Origin: Chondrosia reniformis
Taxonomy: Eukaryota; Porifera; Demospongiae; Chondrillida; Chondrillidae
Reading direction: 5' to 3'
Length of the DNA: 64,000 bases
Assembly (NCBI GenBank): GCA_947172415.1
Contig: OX359190.1
Span: 1,984,001-2,048,000, forward strand
A program made the translations under genes and the position numbers. Below are positions 1 to 12,135 of the stretch, in pieces (positions within the stretch are counted from its first letter, which is position 1; every line of letters starts with the position of its first letter). The notes below the pieces were generated by a model. It was not told the origin of the DNA. It was given only the letters and a program-made list of their open reading frames with translations, and ran no database searches.

Positions 1-2669
1 CTTGTGATGTACTTCGCGTGGGGGAGGACTTTGAACTCTGTCGGGTAGTTCTAGTTACCTCCGGAGGGGAGGTGTCCCAGGAGGGGGTGTGGTCCTTCTC
101 TTTGGATTTACTCTTCTCAGACTTGACTGGTTTGTGTTTTTTCTTATCAAACTTCTTTTGTTTCTTCTTTGAAGACTTTCCTACAGTGATACAACGTCAT
201 ACAGGGGCTTGGAGTGGAGGGTGGAGGCTGTATAGGATCTATATGTATACACACTTGTATGTTCAGCTGATCTGGTCCAGTGTACTTTGACTGTGAAGCA
301 CACACTAACTTTATTACACAAAATTTGATACAAGCTGAGAATAGGTTTAGTAATATTCTCACCTAAAGTTAATCCATAACTTAACATAGGTACTGTCATT
401 GGATATACAGTACAACAAAATGATATAGCACTGGTTACACAAGACACATGCTAGGTGCTTCATATGGTACCTTCTTTGTGTAGTGATGATGCAATACTGG
501 CAGCACTCCCTGTGGAGCTGGTCTCCCAGTTTCCCTTCTTACTCAGAGGAGGAGCTAACGGTTCATGTTCCTTAATACCTAGCACATTTGAAGTGTATAA
601 CAGACCATCACATCACAATATTCCATAAGTATTAATTTAGTAATTCTAAAGTATGTGTAGAAGTTACATAATTCAGAATGCAAGTGAGTGTTGATCTATA
701 GTATATGTAGTGAACAGTCCATTGGTCAATAGGTACATTGCTTGCATATATTCTATACACAAGTACGTGCATGTTGTATGTGAAGGTCTATTCTGACCAT
801 GCAACTGTATGGAGGTAGACATTATTACTTTCATTGAGTGAGTCTTCATCTGGAAAAGATGCTCTTCTCTTCCCAAGAGGCGAGAGCTTGGAGGAGGAGC
901 TCAGCAGTCTTGTTCTTATCTCCTTCCTCTGCTCCTCTGTGTGCTGGGGACACTTGACTGAACATGTACACAGTCTCTTTGTCCTCTCAGACACAACTCC
1001 ACAAATTGAGTTCAATGTACTTCTTTGCTTTTCTGAGGAGAGAGAGAGAGAGAGGATTAGTAGAGAGAAATGTGCTACAATAAAAATATGGGTGGTATAA
1101 ATTTAGTGATAATGGACACATTAAATGTGTCTAGTGTTGTCTAGCTAGTGTTTTAGAGTCCTATAGATCATCATATATATATACCAGTTTTATCTCCATA
1201 TATATGTATATGTTCAGGGTTTCTTTAATTTATCTATTAAACTATAGAACTACACAATCCAATTATGTACTTAAAAATCCAATTATGTACTTAAAAATGG
1301 AACCTTAAGAGGAGATATTTGGGACATATTTTCAGATTTACTTTATTTAAGTATGGAAGGTATACAGCCAAAATATGACTTTAAGAATTTTTGTCTCATA
1401 CAAAAGTTCAACTGTATCAATCTCTTAAATGGTTTACTTTTAGTTTTAGCATAAAACACAATTGCATTGCACTGAAGTTGAAATGCTGACAAATAATTAT
1501 ATTTTTAGACAATCAAAAAGTCCCAAAGTTGGCAACCGTTAGTGGAACAGAAGTCGGCTGAAGGAAACAATTTATTTCACTTATATAGTATCATATATAC
1601 GTATGTACTAAGTTATAAAGATATACACTCACAATAGCTATACAAACATACTTTAGTCTTCTCTGTGGTTTGTGTGGGAGGGGGAGGAGGAGGAGGGGGC
1701 GGGTCTATCTTGACACTCCTCTTTGGAGTAGGTGAAGCTGTTCTGTCTTTCTCCCTGTCTCTCTCCTTGTCCTTCTTCGGCCTCTTGGAACCTGCAGTTA
1801 AGAAGGTCAGCTAGGAATGTATGCAACCAGTTGTGTGATTCATAAGTCAGATCTCTAATAGATATAATTATATTTGGGTACTTAAATTTAGTCAACTATT
1901 GCTTTCAAAATAATTAATTATGATTGGCTTTCTAATAGTAATGACTTACACGTATTTACATCATATAACATCAAATAAATACTATTTATAGTCTTCTACA
2001 GATTAAGGATGTTGAGAATGGCTGACAAGATTAGAAATTTTATACTGTATCTCCTAAAATTGCAATACATGTATACTTTGGAGAGTGTACATGTATATGT
2101 GTATATATCTTATATTCAATAAAAGTGATTGGTGGATCTCATCAAGACTGTACAACCGAGTCTCAATTATGGCCAATCTAATCCATTCCAAAGACATGAC
2201 ATCCACTACTGATGTTACAATTTATTTAAAATCTTTGTTTTATCCTTCTTGCTATTATGTGTGTGTGCAGTCTACTCCAGTGTTACCTTTCTTGTCCGGC
2301 ACATACTCCTCCCCTTCAGAGTCACTTCCCCCACTCTCAGAGTCGAGTATCCTCTGAGGTCTCTTGCTGGCCAGTCTGTTGCGACCAGTCAGTTTATTAG
2401 AATTATGCAGCCATTTATCAGATTAGGAATTTGCATTTTAACTTTTTGGAGACATTCTCTTGTCATAATGTCAAATTTCATCACGTTATTTAAGTTCTAA
2501 AGTCAAGCATTAGTTCTACTCATGACTTATGTCTCTCATCTTTCTTACCTCTTTGGTCAATGTTAGCTGGATCTGGGTCGATCAGTTCTTTGTAGTATCC
2601 CAGTTTAATAGCACGATGAAGTTCAAAGGCTACTTCTAGAAATAATTCATCTACGTTTGTAAAAACCAT
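1..2669 (-). pseudogene. ATXN7L3/Sgf11-like gene A, copy 1: zinc finger deleted
   Basis: Member of the ATXN7L3 (Sgf11) family, the subunit of the SAGA histone H2B deubiquitinase module. Remaining exons, in transcription order: 2549-2669 (DELFLEVAFELHRAIKLGYY, the Sgf11 N-terminal helix region), 2287-about 2388 (Sgf11 exon, acidic tail only), 1652-1791 (Lys-rich and poly-Pro), about 1526-1557 (remnant of the 49-nt exon), 829-1032 (SCA7 domain, CGVVSERTKRLC...CPQHTEEQR), 471-578, and <1-180 (Lys-rich C-terminal exon, cut by the window edge). About 450 bp present in copy 2 (15738-16189) are missing at 2388, which removes the Cys-x2-Cys...His-x3-Cys finger and the splice acceptor. The 49-nt exon has lost its 3' part and donor. 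I call it a pseudogene; a short SCA7-only product cannot be excluded. Confidence 0.8.
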
Positions 2670-3771
2670 AGCATATAATTATGGTAAAGCTGTATTAGTA
2701 GTGTTCGCTATATAAACATTACGAAATGATGCATACCTTAGATAGTTCTTAATGAGAATTAGGAAAAATTGCTTGATTCAACAGAAAATATGAAATAATT
2801 ATAAAATTGTACAAAAATGGTAGACTGACAAGTGGTGTATCTAACTGTTCCTGATTGACTATATGAGAAGTCCTCCATCTTTTGAAAGCAACTGAATATT
2901 ATATATGTAACGATAGGAGGAGAAATGGTGTGATAGATTATTCATACAGTACACCCTAATTTTTATGCAAAGTGGAAGTTGTGTTTATAAACAAACAAAC
3001 AATTAAAAGGTCACTAATTATCAAACTGCTGGAAGTTGTGTTTATAAACAAACAAACAAACAGGGATGGATTAGGACTTAGGACAATCACTTTTAGAAGT
3101 AAGCTTCAATATTCAAAATATTCAAAAAGATGAGATGTTTGCAAATTAATTGCAAATACCATACATTTTAGGATCGGAAATAAATTAATTTCTTAATTCC
3201 CTTTTACGTACATTATACGTAGGACCAAAAAGTGACGCATAACACATTTATGATAAACAGTAGCTTCACAAGAATGTTGGGGAACAATAGGTAACCATTA
3301 ATCACAACTCAGTCAATCCCACAAGTGTATGCATAAGGACTTTTCAATAGTGTTAAAATGAGGAAAATTTGATAGCCTGCATAAATTAAATCATTGTGGC
3401 CTTTGAAGGCTGTGCTAGCACAGTGGTATCTTAGTTGTGGGTACGTGGTCTACTTTTCTAAGACCTTTTATACGTTACTCCCTACACAATGCACATGCTA
3501 TGTAACAATCACAGCGTATACGTATATGTCAGGCCATACGGTATACAAATAATGATTCAGCAACTAACTCAATGTATCCTTTAATGGTTTATCCTTTGAC
3601 TTCTGAGTGTCTATAGAAACAGTATTAGTAACTCTTCAAATCAACCAGATCAATTCACATGTGAGTAGGTGTTGGTAGAAGGCTAATTGCATTTTGTGTT
3701 TATGGACCTCAAAAGAGGTTGAATAATTTATGTATCACCAAAATTCTCAAATATATATACGTAGACGACCA
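2670..3771. other. 5' intron of gene A copy 1, no gene seen
   Basis: About 1.1 kb of AT-rich DNA between the Sgf11 helix exon and the 5' part of gene A. It contains a tandem pair of short segments ending in (AAAC)n near 2985-3060 and short TACGTA-rich stretches. The same sequence recurs in all modules. Short open frames here are not kept between copies. Confidence 0.6.
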
Positions 3772-3876
3772 TTTTTCTAACACACTGCTTGGAAGATGTA
3801 CATAGAAACAAAAAGCTATCTAGTATAAGGAAACTCTTTGAATCTATGTACGTATACAGACAGTGTGTTAGAAAAA
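3772..3876. repeat. Inverted-repeat element (TTTTTCTAACACACTG arms), copy 1
   Basis: The left arm TTTTTCTAACACACTG is matched by the inverted right arm CAGTGTGTTAGAAAAA about 80 bp away. Copies lie at 30980-31083, 45228-45332 and 59454-59557, and a left half at 33026-33091. Module 2 has none; its equivalent stretch holds a 17-bp satellite. It looks like a miniature inverted-repeat element with no coding capacity. Confidence 0.6.
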
Positions 3877-3883
3877 CTTTAAC

Positions 3884-4138
3884 TTAAACGTGTTCCATAT
3901 GCCTCACATACTTCACATGCAGGTCTGCCATCCTTGCCATATTCTGCAGACTAACCTCAACTAAGTAGGACCAGTAATTCCCGTGGACCAGAAAGACCTG
4001 CAGATCCAGAAGCTCCTTGTTCACCAGCTGCACCAGTTGGACCACAATCTCCAACTGTGCCAGGTAGACTCTGTAGTAATGTATTACCAGGCATAGGAGC
4101 AACAGGTTCTTTCACCAATTATCTCCACCAGCTTCTGT
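3884..4138 (-). other. Conserved block with two overlapping open frames, copy 1
   Basis: A block of about 250 bp in the 5' part of gene A, present in all five modules (also 18481-18735, 31081-31290, 45339-45593, 59566-59811). One minus-strand frame gives about 72 residues ending DLHVKYVRHMEHV but has no ATG start. An overlapping frame gives Gly-X-Y triplets (GDCGPTGAAGEQGASGSAG). I do not recognise the 72-residue frame. It may be a decayed exon. Confidence 0.4.
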
Positions 4139-4250
4139 GCATGGTAGATCGTGTTGTCTTTTGATCACATGGTTCTTCTATAGCAGTTTCTAAAGTTTGT
4201 AAAAACCATTAGCAGTGTTAGCTATATAAACATTACGAAATGATGCATAC

Positions 4251-4453
4251 CTGTATTTGGAACTCGGGTTTTCCGGCGCCGGTTTTGTTTTCCTCTCAGA
4301 AGATAATCAGATCTACCGCCAATATGCCGACGATATGCAAAGGGGGCGTAACTGTAAATATTAGCGTCTATAGTTCCACGTTGTTAAAGTGACAGTTACA
4401 GTTAGAACAATTATTGAAGTGTTTTTCTCAGTTTTGTTCGCTTTGCTGAAGAT
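4251..4453. promoter_or_regulatory. Shared divergent promoter A/B, copy 1
   Basis: The first, untranslated exon of gene A (minus; here ending with donor ACAG/GTATGC at 4251) and the first exon of gene B (plus, ATG at 4454) face away from each other over about 200 bp. The segment holds the motif ACCGCCAATAT, an inverted CCAAT box, which is also kept in copies 2, 4 and 5. The promoter role is inferred from this geometry. Copy 1 alone carries a small GC-rich insertion (CCGGCGCCGG) beside the gene A exon. Confidence 0.5.
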
Positions 4454-7400
4454 ATGAACAAAGATAAAGTGAGTTTACTTAATTGGTCTCTTGTAAGTAA
4501 AAGATGGGCGGAGCCGCCTGGAATCGAACGGTCTGACTGCGTCTCCTGCACTCATTTAAAAAGACACAGGCTATAGATCTGAAATACTTAAAGCGTTGGG
4601 ATGAGTCTAATCGTAGAACAGATATCGCAAGTGAACCTGCATGCTCTGTCGGGACGTAGCTGGCATATCTTTACAGAGACTGTAGCTTCTGTTCGATTGG
4701 GTTTGTTTAGACTGTAGTTTTAAACCAGTCGACTATACGTATAAAGCCACAAGCGATTCATATCCTTTTAGGGGACAAGTTAGAAAGCGAGAAACTGATT
4801 CCGTAATCTTTCCATAACTGAATAGCCATTCTGTTGCTCTACTGGTGGGAATTACTTTATCACTGTATATTCGTACGTTATGAAGTTTACTAACTTGACT
4901 ACGTATGAGCCATGCATGCACGTTAAGACAAGATTTACGTTAAGAATATTTAGACAAGAAGATTTACGGTACTTACAGACCTCAAAGTGTTCTTACAATA
5001 AGCTGCTACAGAAGTTGCTCCTTCCATGTCATTCAGTTCCTCCAAACAGTAAATATTATCTTTTCTTTCTTGTCTCTAATTAGGTATTTCGAAGTGACCT
5101 CCTGACAGCTGGAGGAGGTCACTTCCTAAAATCAACTGAAATACCAGAAATGCCTAAAGGAACCAGATTTGGCAAAGCTGTTGTACACAATCAAAGAGTA
5201 TTCGTCTGCGGAGAGCAGAGAGGAGACCAGAGAGTTCAGATTTACGATGTTAAAACCAATAAATGGTCAACACTACCTCCATCTCCGTATTCTCTCAGTG
5301 GAGCCACCATCATAAATGATCAGTTAACTCTGATAGGAGGTTGGGACACTCGTGGCTATCATACAAGCAAGCTAGTGACATGGACAGGTGAAGAATGGTT
5401 AGAGCTATATCCTCCAATGCACACTGCCCAAACCGATCCAGGTGTTCTTGCTATTGGAGACTTAGTAATTGTGTCTGGAGGATTTGGAGCAAATGGCAAA
5501 GTAGACACAATTGAATTCCTGGATATTAAGAATAGAAAGTGGATCCAGTCGAATATGAAGCTTCCTCGACCATTATCAGGACACCACATGGCATTGTGTG
5601 GTGAATACATTTACATCTACTACTACAATGGATATTTTTGGAGAATGAATAAGAAGAACTTTATGGCTTCACTTACAACAAATGATGTACATTACTGGGA
5701 ACAGTTCAAGAATGCACCATGGGACAGTTCACTTTTACAATACAGCACCCTACCAGTCATAGTAGGTCCAAATGGAATCTTTATTTTCGAGAAGAAGAAG
5801 TGGACACAAATTAGTGAAGAAACGTCTTATTTCAACACTTGTACGGCTTCCCTCAACGGAACTACTTTTCTCACCATTGGAGGAGGAGGAGGACATTATC
5901 AGACAAGAGCTGTACAGTACGATATTGCAGTTGAGGTTAGTAACTTATTTAATTACAAAACATTACATTAAAGTATTACAAGTCTTGTTAACATTTGTTG
6001 TGCGCTTCGCGTGCACTTTCTCCTTCAAATAGAAACATTAGAAGGTTTTATTTCCTTCGTTAGAGTCACCTAACTTGTGCGCTCAGTGTACACGAAGCGC
6101 GTGTCAATGTTAACAAGACTTGTATTGTTTTAAGTTCTCGTAGAGTGTGTTTTACGAGCGCTCTCAGGAGTTTAAGTGGTAACTTGATTCCACTAACGAA
6201 GACTGTTAAGTCTTCTTGCTCTTAGCATTTGAAGGAGAGTGTGTACGTTTTATAAAAGTGCCAAGTTTTAAAACGGTTTCTTGTCGCGCTACACATGTAA
6301 TTTAAGAGAAAGTAGTTTTATAGAAGTGCTAGCGCTAAGTTGTAAATCGGCATTTAGACATATGGAATTAATTTCTCCTCCTTTGTACGTTCATTTGATT
6401 AGTTATAACTATGCAGTAGTGGTGGTTGTAGACACAATTAATAAACTACTTCCTCAACAGTAAATTGCTATACAAAGTTTATTTGCATTTGGCAGTCTAA
6501 AGTCGGCCATTTTACCAGTGAAAAATAGTCGTCAGCGTCTATAAAAGATAAATAAAGGCAAATACGTAGATTTGTCAGTGAATGTTTTGACAATTATTCA
6601 TATGTATTCATATAATTATATTAGGATTTTAAGTATACGTAACTATAGGATTGTTCCTTGTTCCTCAATTGTTGACATTTTACTTAACAGCCAAAAGTAG
6701 GACAGCTAGAACTACTACAGCTAGGTGCTAAGTTTTCAATTTTACAGCTAGGTACTACGTATACAGCTAGGTACTGTGTATACAGCTAGGTACTACATAT
6801 ACAGCTAGGTACTGCGTATACGAATATTGACTTATTGGTTCCAACAATGACTTGAGATGTGGTTGTTTCATACAGTATAATTGAACCATAACTTTAAATA
6901 GTTTGAATACTTTTTTATAAAATGCTATTCCAAAGCTGTAGTGTACGTAGGTGTATAAGAGTATGTATAACCTGTATTCTTAGGAGGAAGACACTAGCTT
7001 GAAAGAGGGAGACACTAGCTTGGAGGAGGGAGACTCTAGCTTGAAGGAGGGAGACACTGGCTTGAAGGAGGGAGACACTAGCTTGAAGGAGGGAGACGCT
7101 AGCTTGAAGGAGGGAGACGCTAGCTTGAAGGAGGGAGACGCTAGCTTGAAGGAGGGAGACGCTAGCTTGGAGGAGGGAGACATTAGCTTGGAGGATGAAT
7201 TTATCATTTTCAAGGTAAGTTTGTTGAAAGTTTATTTTGATATTTTTCAACTGATATATTGTCATGTTGTAGGAGAAGGAAATGAGGGAGAAGCAGACAT
7301 TGATTGATCAAGTAGAGAGATTGAAGCAATCTGAAAGAGAGTACGAACTAAAGGTCAAACAACTGATGGAGAGAAACACTCAGTTGGAGGTACAGTATCC

Positions 7401-10400
7401 TACTGTAACACCTCCCACACCTCTGCTGATTTAACCTGGCTGGATGTATTAACACTACCTGCACACAACATCACTAGTTATCCACCAGTTTACACCTAAT
7501 AGAGTAAGGATTACTTCTGTAACTGCTTCCAACTTATCTTTTGATGGTTCGTCTTTTGACTTTTTGGTAAATATTTTGTTGACAAAAGGTTTACCAAACT
7601 GTGTCTTTAGATGTCAAAATATGAACCATCCAAAAGATACAGTACATATGGGACATACAGACACTTTGTTAAATAGATAGGTCAATTGAAGTCTCATCCT
7701 GACTGGTGAAAAGTACATTGTGGACTAGAGAGCCGATAGTGCACTGACATTACACATTATTTACAAATTTAATGAGTTTCACCTCTTGACTTTGGATTAT
7801 AGGAATCTATAGCAAGTTAACACATCTCATGTATGTACATATATATATTGTATGTTACCACTGCTAGTCTGTTGGGAATGCCTAATTTCCAATATATATT
7901 CAGTATCTTAAAATCTGGTGCTTAATGTGTCCACCTTTTTAATGTACTTTCTACGATGCAATTTTGAATTAACTGTGTAGTTTAATTCTCTTTTACAAGA
8001 GTATTTGAAATTTGTTTTAATCTTTCTACAAATGCTACATCTCACTTCCATTGATATATGCTCTGTTGTGTGTATATACAGACGGAAGTAGCTGATTTGA
8101 GCAGCAAAGGAACAGAGACACAACAGAAAATCATTGAACGTCTTGAGGTATGAAGACACTGGAGAGGATTTATAATGTGTTATTTGACTTACAGGCTCTT
8201 AATACTGTAGGAGAAGATAGCTGAACTGACTAGAGAACTGAGAGACACTCAGAAAGACAATCTACACCTGAAAGAACGTAATACAGATTTGAAGGAGTTC
8301 AACAGCCAGTCTACTGTGAGTGTCACTATTGACATGTAATGAATATGGTCTTTGATCAACCCTTTTTGATGTAGGAGAAGATGGCTGAACTAACTAGAGA
8401 ACTGAGAGACACTCAGAAAGACAATCTACACCTGAAAGAACGTAATACAGATTTAATGGAGTCCAATAGCCAGTCTACTGTGAGAGGCACTATTGACATG
8501 TAATGAATATGGTCTTTGATCAACTTTTTGATGTAGGAGAAGATGGCTGAACTAACTAGAGAACTGAGAGACACTCAGAAAGACAATCTACACCTGAAAG
8601 AACGTAATACAGATTTAATGGAGTCCAATAGCCAGTCTACTGTGAGAGGCACTATTGACATGTAATGAATATGGTCTTTGATCAACTTTTTGATGTAGGA
8701 GAAGATGGATGAACTAACTAGAGAACTGAGAGACACTCAGAAAGACAATCTACACCTGAAAGAACGTAATACAGATTTAACGGAGTCCAACAGCCAGTCT
8801 ACTGTGAGTGTCACTATTGACATGTAATGAATATGGTCTTTGATCAACCCTTTTTGATGTACGTAGGAGAAGATGGCTGAACTAACTAGAGAACTGAGAG
8901 ACACTCAGAAAGACAATCTACACCTGAAAGAACGTAATACAGATTTAATGGAGTCCAATAGCCAGTCTACTGTGAGAGGCACTATTGACATGTAATGAAT
9001 ATGGTCTTTGATCAACCCTTTTTGATGTAGGAGAAGATGGCTGAACTAACTAGAGAACTGAGAGACACTCAGAAAGACAATCTACACCTGAAAGAACGTA
9101 ATGCAGATTTGAAGGAGTCCAACATTGAATTAAAGGAATCCATTTCAGAATTGAAGAAAACACATTCGGATTTAAGCAGCCAGACTACTGTAAGTATCAC
9201 TGTTGACATGTTATCCATACATGTTACATATAGTTACTTATCCAATCTTCTTATTGTAGGAGAAGATGGATGAACTGACTAGAGAACTGAGAGACACTCA
9301 AAGGAATGTAGACAAACTAGAATGTTCCAAAGTACACCTGGAAGAGCGTATCAATGACTTAAATAAAACTAATTCTCTTCTGGAAGAAGGCAACTCTGAA
9401 TTGAAGGTAATCCATCATACAGTATATATTCATACTTATCACTGTCACTTATCTCTATATACATACATACAAAAAATTCTACATTTTATTACATACATGT
9501 TAATTTTATGGCATGTTTATCTAAAATAATAGCACTGTGTATATATGTGTACATTACATATGTATGTATATAAATATGAGATACATTCACAACTAGTAAC
9601 TGATTGACAAGACATCTATGTACTGCAATGTAGACTAGACTACAGCAGCAACAGCAAAGTACAGAAAGAGTTGCAGAGTTACAAGAGGAGAACATCAAAC
9701 TGAGAGAAGAGAAGGTATTTCATTTCACTATTACTATACTCGGGAGTGATTATGGATACTTCCTTTTAACATGTTTTTCTCAACTACCATAAATGGTAAT
9801 AATTTGGGACAACTCATCTAGCGTTGCCAACCTTAATTATGTCCCAAATTATCCTATGCTACACTATATGGACATACATAGTTACTTACTCCTGCAGAAT
9901 CACTGGATCTGCAATATACACCTTTTAGTTAAACCAGCTGTGCATTATGAAATAATAATATAGGTACAGTCTGTCTACATTGATAGTAAGCGTGATATAT
10001 GAATATCATTATTGAACAAGAAATGGTCTCTCTTTCAAACACCTTGTATCAGCTGTGGAATAGACTGTTACAGATTTTTATAGCTTTTCTTCTAATATTT
10101 AGAAAACTGTTCATTCTTCTTATTTTTACTTGTGTAGAGCTTTCTTGAAGGTTCCTTGAAAGAAACTCAAGAGAGAAGGAAAGCTTTGGAGGAAGAAAAG
10201 AATAAAACTGAAAAGCAAGCTGAAGAGTTGAGGAGTAACATGTTGGGAAAGGTTGATAGATTTGGTGCCATGTTAGAAGAAATGAAGAAATCATTAGACG
10301 TGTTGGAAGGTTAGCTTTATTTTCCAAAGAAGCGTAGACTTGTAAATTGAGATATTTGATTCATTTCCACTATTTAGAAAAGCAAAGCAAAGGAGAATTA

Positions 10401-11218
10401 ATGAGGTGAGTTTTATGTAAATCTTTAATGTAGAATATTGGATGCAGTTGGTCCTGATAAAGTAGTTAATGAAGATGTTGTTGTTATAACTTATTTTTGT
10501 CCCTGAAAACCTTATTACAAAGCATCCAACAATAAGTAGTGTGAAATGTGTCTTTAAATGCTCACCAATTTGTTGCAAAGATGATGCATCTATAAAAGAG
10601 GGAGCATTTTAACCATCTACACCGTAGAATCATTTCCATGCAGTACCAAAAGTACTTTATTGCCTTAGAATGGACATTTTGCTTTGCGGCCTAAACAACC
10701 AACCATCCAGTACTTGTCCCCCTCCCCCATGATTCATAGTATATTATGTCCTATTAATTAGAAGTCTTATAGACTAGAATTCTGTATCATATTTGTCCTT
10801 AAAATATTCTTCAGAATATTCTACAATAAATTACATGTGTCCGTAGACACTTCTAAAAGGTGCATGATGTACATATCTAAGAATTAAGTATTTTATTGCT
10901 TTCCACAGCACTGAACTCACAACCAGACACATGGATGTGCTGCTGAGAAATGTCATTGATAAAGTTCCTCAAAAATGGGAGGAAATTGCAATTTGCCTTC
11001 AATTTGAGGACAATAAGATTACATCACTTAAGTACCCGAAGGTGAACAATAAGGACCTTTGTAAAGAGATGCTGAGATCTTGGCTGAGACAAGATAAAGA
11101 TACTGGTAGCCGGCCAAGGACCTTGAAAACCTTGTACAATGCACTTGTGGATCGAGACTGTAAGCCTCAGGCAGAGAAACTTGTAGAAGAAGTGAAGGGA
11201 CACGTGGAGAAGGAATGA
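4454..11218 (+). CDS. Gene B copy 1: Kelch - heptad repeat - coiled coil - Death domain protein
   Basis: Sixteen exons join in frame to about 900 residues: 4454-4468 (MNKDK), 5084-5935 (Kelch), 6984-7214 (about 10 SLKEGDT heptads), 7273-7389, 8082-8147, 8211-8315, 8375-8479, 8537-8641, 8699-8803, 8867-8971, 9031-9189, 9260-9406, 9634-9714, 10138-10309, 10378-10405, 10909-11218. All junctions are GT..AG, and every junction up to exon 14 is phase 0. The Kelch exon (residues 6-289) shows repeated blades such as VQIYDVKTNKWSTLP, LTLIGG, LVIVSGG and FLDIKNRKWIQ. Residues about 290-790 are Glu/Lys/Leu-rich coiled coil. The last ~95 residues are a Death domain (PQKWEEIAICLQF...MLRSWLRQ...LKTLYNALVDRDC). 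There is no signal peptide or membrane segment, so it is probably cytosolic. I know no named protein with this order; a recognition or adaptor role is inference. Confidence 0.85.
5977..6124. repeat. Intronic inverted repeat after the Kelch exon, copy 1
   Basis: Arms of about 38 bp (ACAAGTCTTGTTAACATT at the left, its inverse near 6107-6124) flank a core of about 70 bp. It lies about 40 bp after the Kelch exon donor. Equivalent hairpins occur at 20501-20642, 34299-34440, 48004-48143 and 61612-61753. The arms include GCGCTTCGCG, unusually GC-rich for this locus. Confidence 0.6.
6706..6822 (+). repeat. TACAGCTAGGTACTACATA minisatellite, copy 1
   Basis: Tandem repeats of about 19 bp with consensus TACAGCTAGGTACTACATA in the intron just upstream of the heptad exon. 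About 6 units here, more in copies 3 and 4. Each unit contains CAGCTAG, which looks like a 3' splice site. Confidence 0.8.
6984..7214 (+). repeat. Coding 21-bp repeat (SLKEGDT heptads), copy 1
   Basis: This single exon of gene B encodes about ten 7-residue units (S/T-L-K-E-G-D-T/A) from a 21-bp tandem repeat, then DEFIIFK before donor GTAAGT. It begins and ends in phase 0. One Leu per heptad suggests a weak coiled coil or an extended spacer. The antisense strand is also open because of the 21-bp period, but no gene is implied there. Confidence 0.85.
7535..7640. repeat. Intronic hairpin element (TATCTTTTGATGGTTCGTC arms), copy 1
   Basis: Inverted arms of about 40-60 bp with the ends TATCTTTTGATGGTTCGTC and GATGAACCATCCAAAAGATA. 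The left arm has a small internal deletion here. The fullest copy is at 21605-21729. Others lie at 36094-36207 and 63337-63453, and a right arm only at 50393-50469. It is miniature-inverted-repeat-like and non-coding. Confidence 0.65.
8211..9189 (+). repeat. Tandem 164-bp exon-plus-intron array in gene B copy 1
   Basis: Six consecutive exons start at 8211, 8375, 8537, 8699, 8867 and 9031 (spacing 162-168 bp). Each encodes EK(I/M)AELTRELRDTQKDNLHL or a near variant. The first five are 105 nt, the last 159 nt. Exon and intron are both near-identical, so this is recent tandem amplification of a phase-0 coiled-coil cassette. Confidence 0.88.
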
Positions 11219-12135
11219 CAGTTAGTTGATGTTAAGTGTGATGTTGTGTATATATATATATATATAGTCGGAGCATACAAGGGGGCAGTACCCTCTACTG
11301 GCTATCAAAGATATATACAATTTTAACTGTTAAAAAAAATGTCAAGTAAAGATATATTAATTAAAAATAACAACAGTACCTTATATGGTAATGGATAATG
11401 CTTACAATAAAAACTGTACAATATAAAATGGCCGTACCATTGTGTAGTGAAATGGGTCTGATATCGTGAGACTATTCCACACCAATGCCTATATAGATGG
11501 GCTATATAGTAGACCCAGCACTTTATGACTTGTGCCTCCTCTTCCTCCCATTATTGTGGAAGTGGAATCATTAATTGTGTACAGTTTAACAGTTCAATGA
11601 TAAACTGTATAGTTTTGTACAATATCATATAAGTCTTCTTTTATAATTTCTTCATTTAACAATATTTCTCATCCTATTTACAGTATTACAAAGGAGAACA
11701 ACTTTGCAGTCTTTTAACAAACTATTGGATTACAGAAAGAAATGAAACAATAATTAGAAGTAGTCCTGACAATCTCTAGCTTCTTAATCATGTAATTGGA
11801 CTATTTGTATCGTTGTATTTCAAAGCAAATTAGTGTTCCTTTAATATATCACTTGGTTGTTAGAGTTATGACAATATTGTATAAGTTAGTGCCATCTGCA
11901 GCTGAAATTTATTTATTCTATCATTACGTCATTCAGTCTATTATTAAATTTTGTAAACACTGAACTTGGAGATTGCACGTTATGTCAATTCAATTGAAGT
12001 TTATTGATTATAAGCATTATTCTGTGACTATTTATATGCATGTATGTGTGCAGGAGTAAATTTGTGAATTAAGTGGTTTAAGTACTGTGAGGTTTCAAGC
12101 AAAGAGGGTGACGAACTGTTCCACTTGAAAAGCAC
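11219..12135. other. Spacer between gene B and gene C, copy 1
   Basis: The 3' UTR of gene B has a poly(A) signal AATAAA at 11406, followed by AT-rich DNA and the upstream region of gene C. An in-frame TGA at 12109 precedes the gene C start. No further gene is seen. Confidence 0.6.

Noticed and set aside
4500..4545. tRNA-like 3' half on the minus strand (CCGTTCGATTCC, similar to a B box)
   Set aside because: The bases around the TTCGATT loop do not form a T-stem, no acceptor stem or A box is found upstream, and the segment lies inside an intron of gene B.
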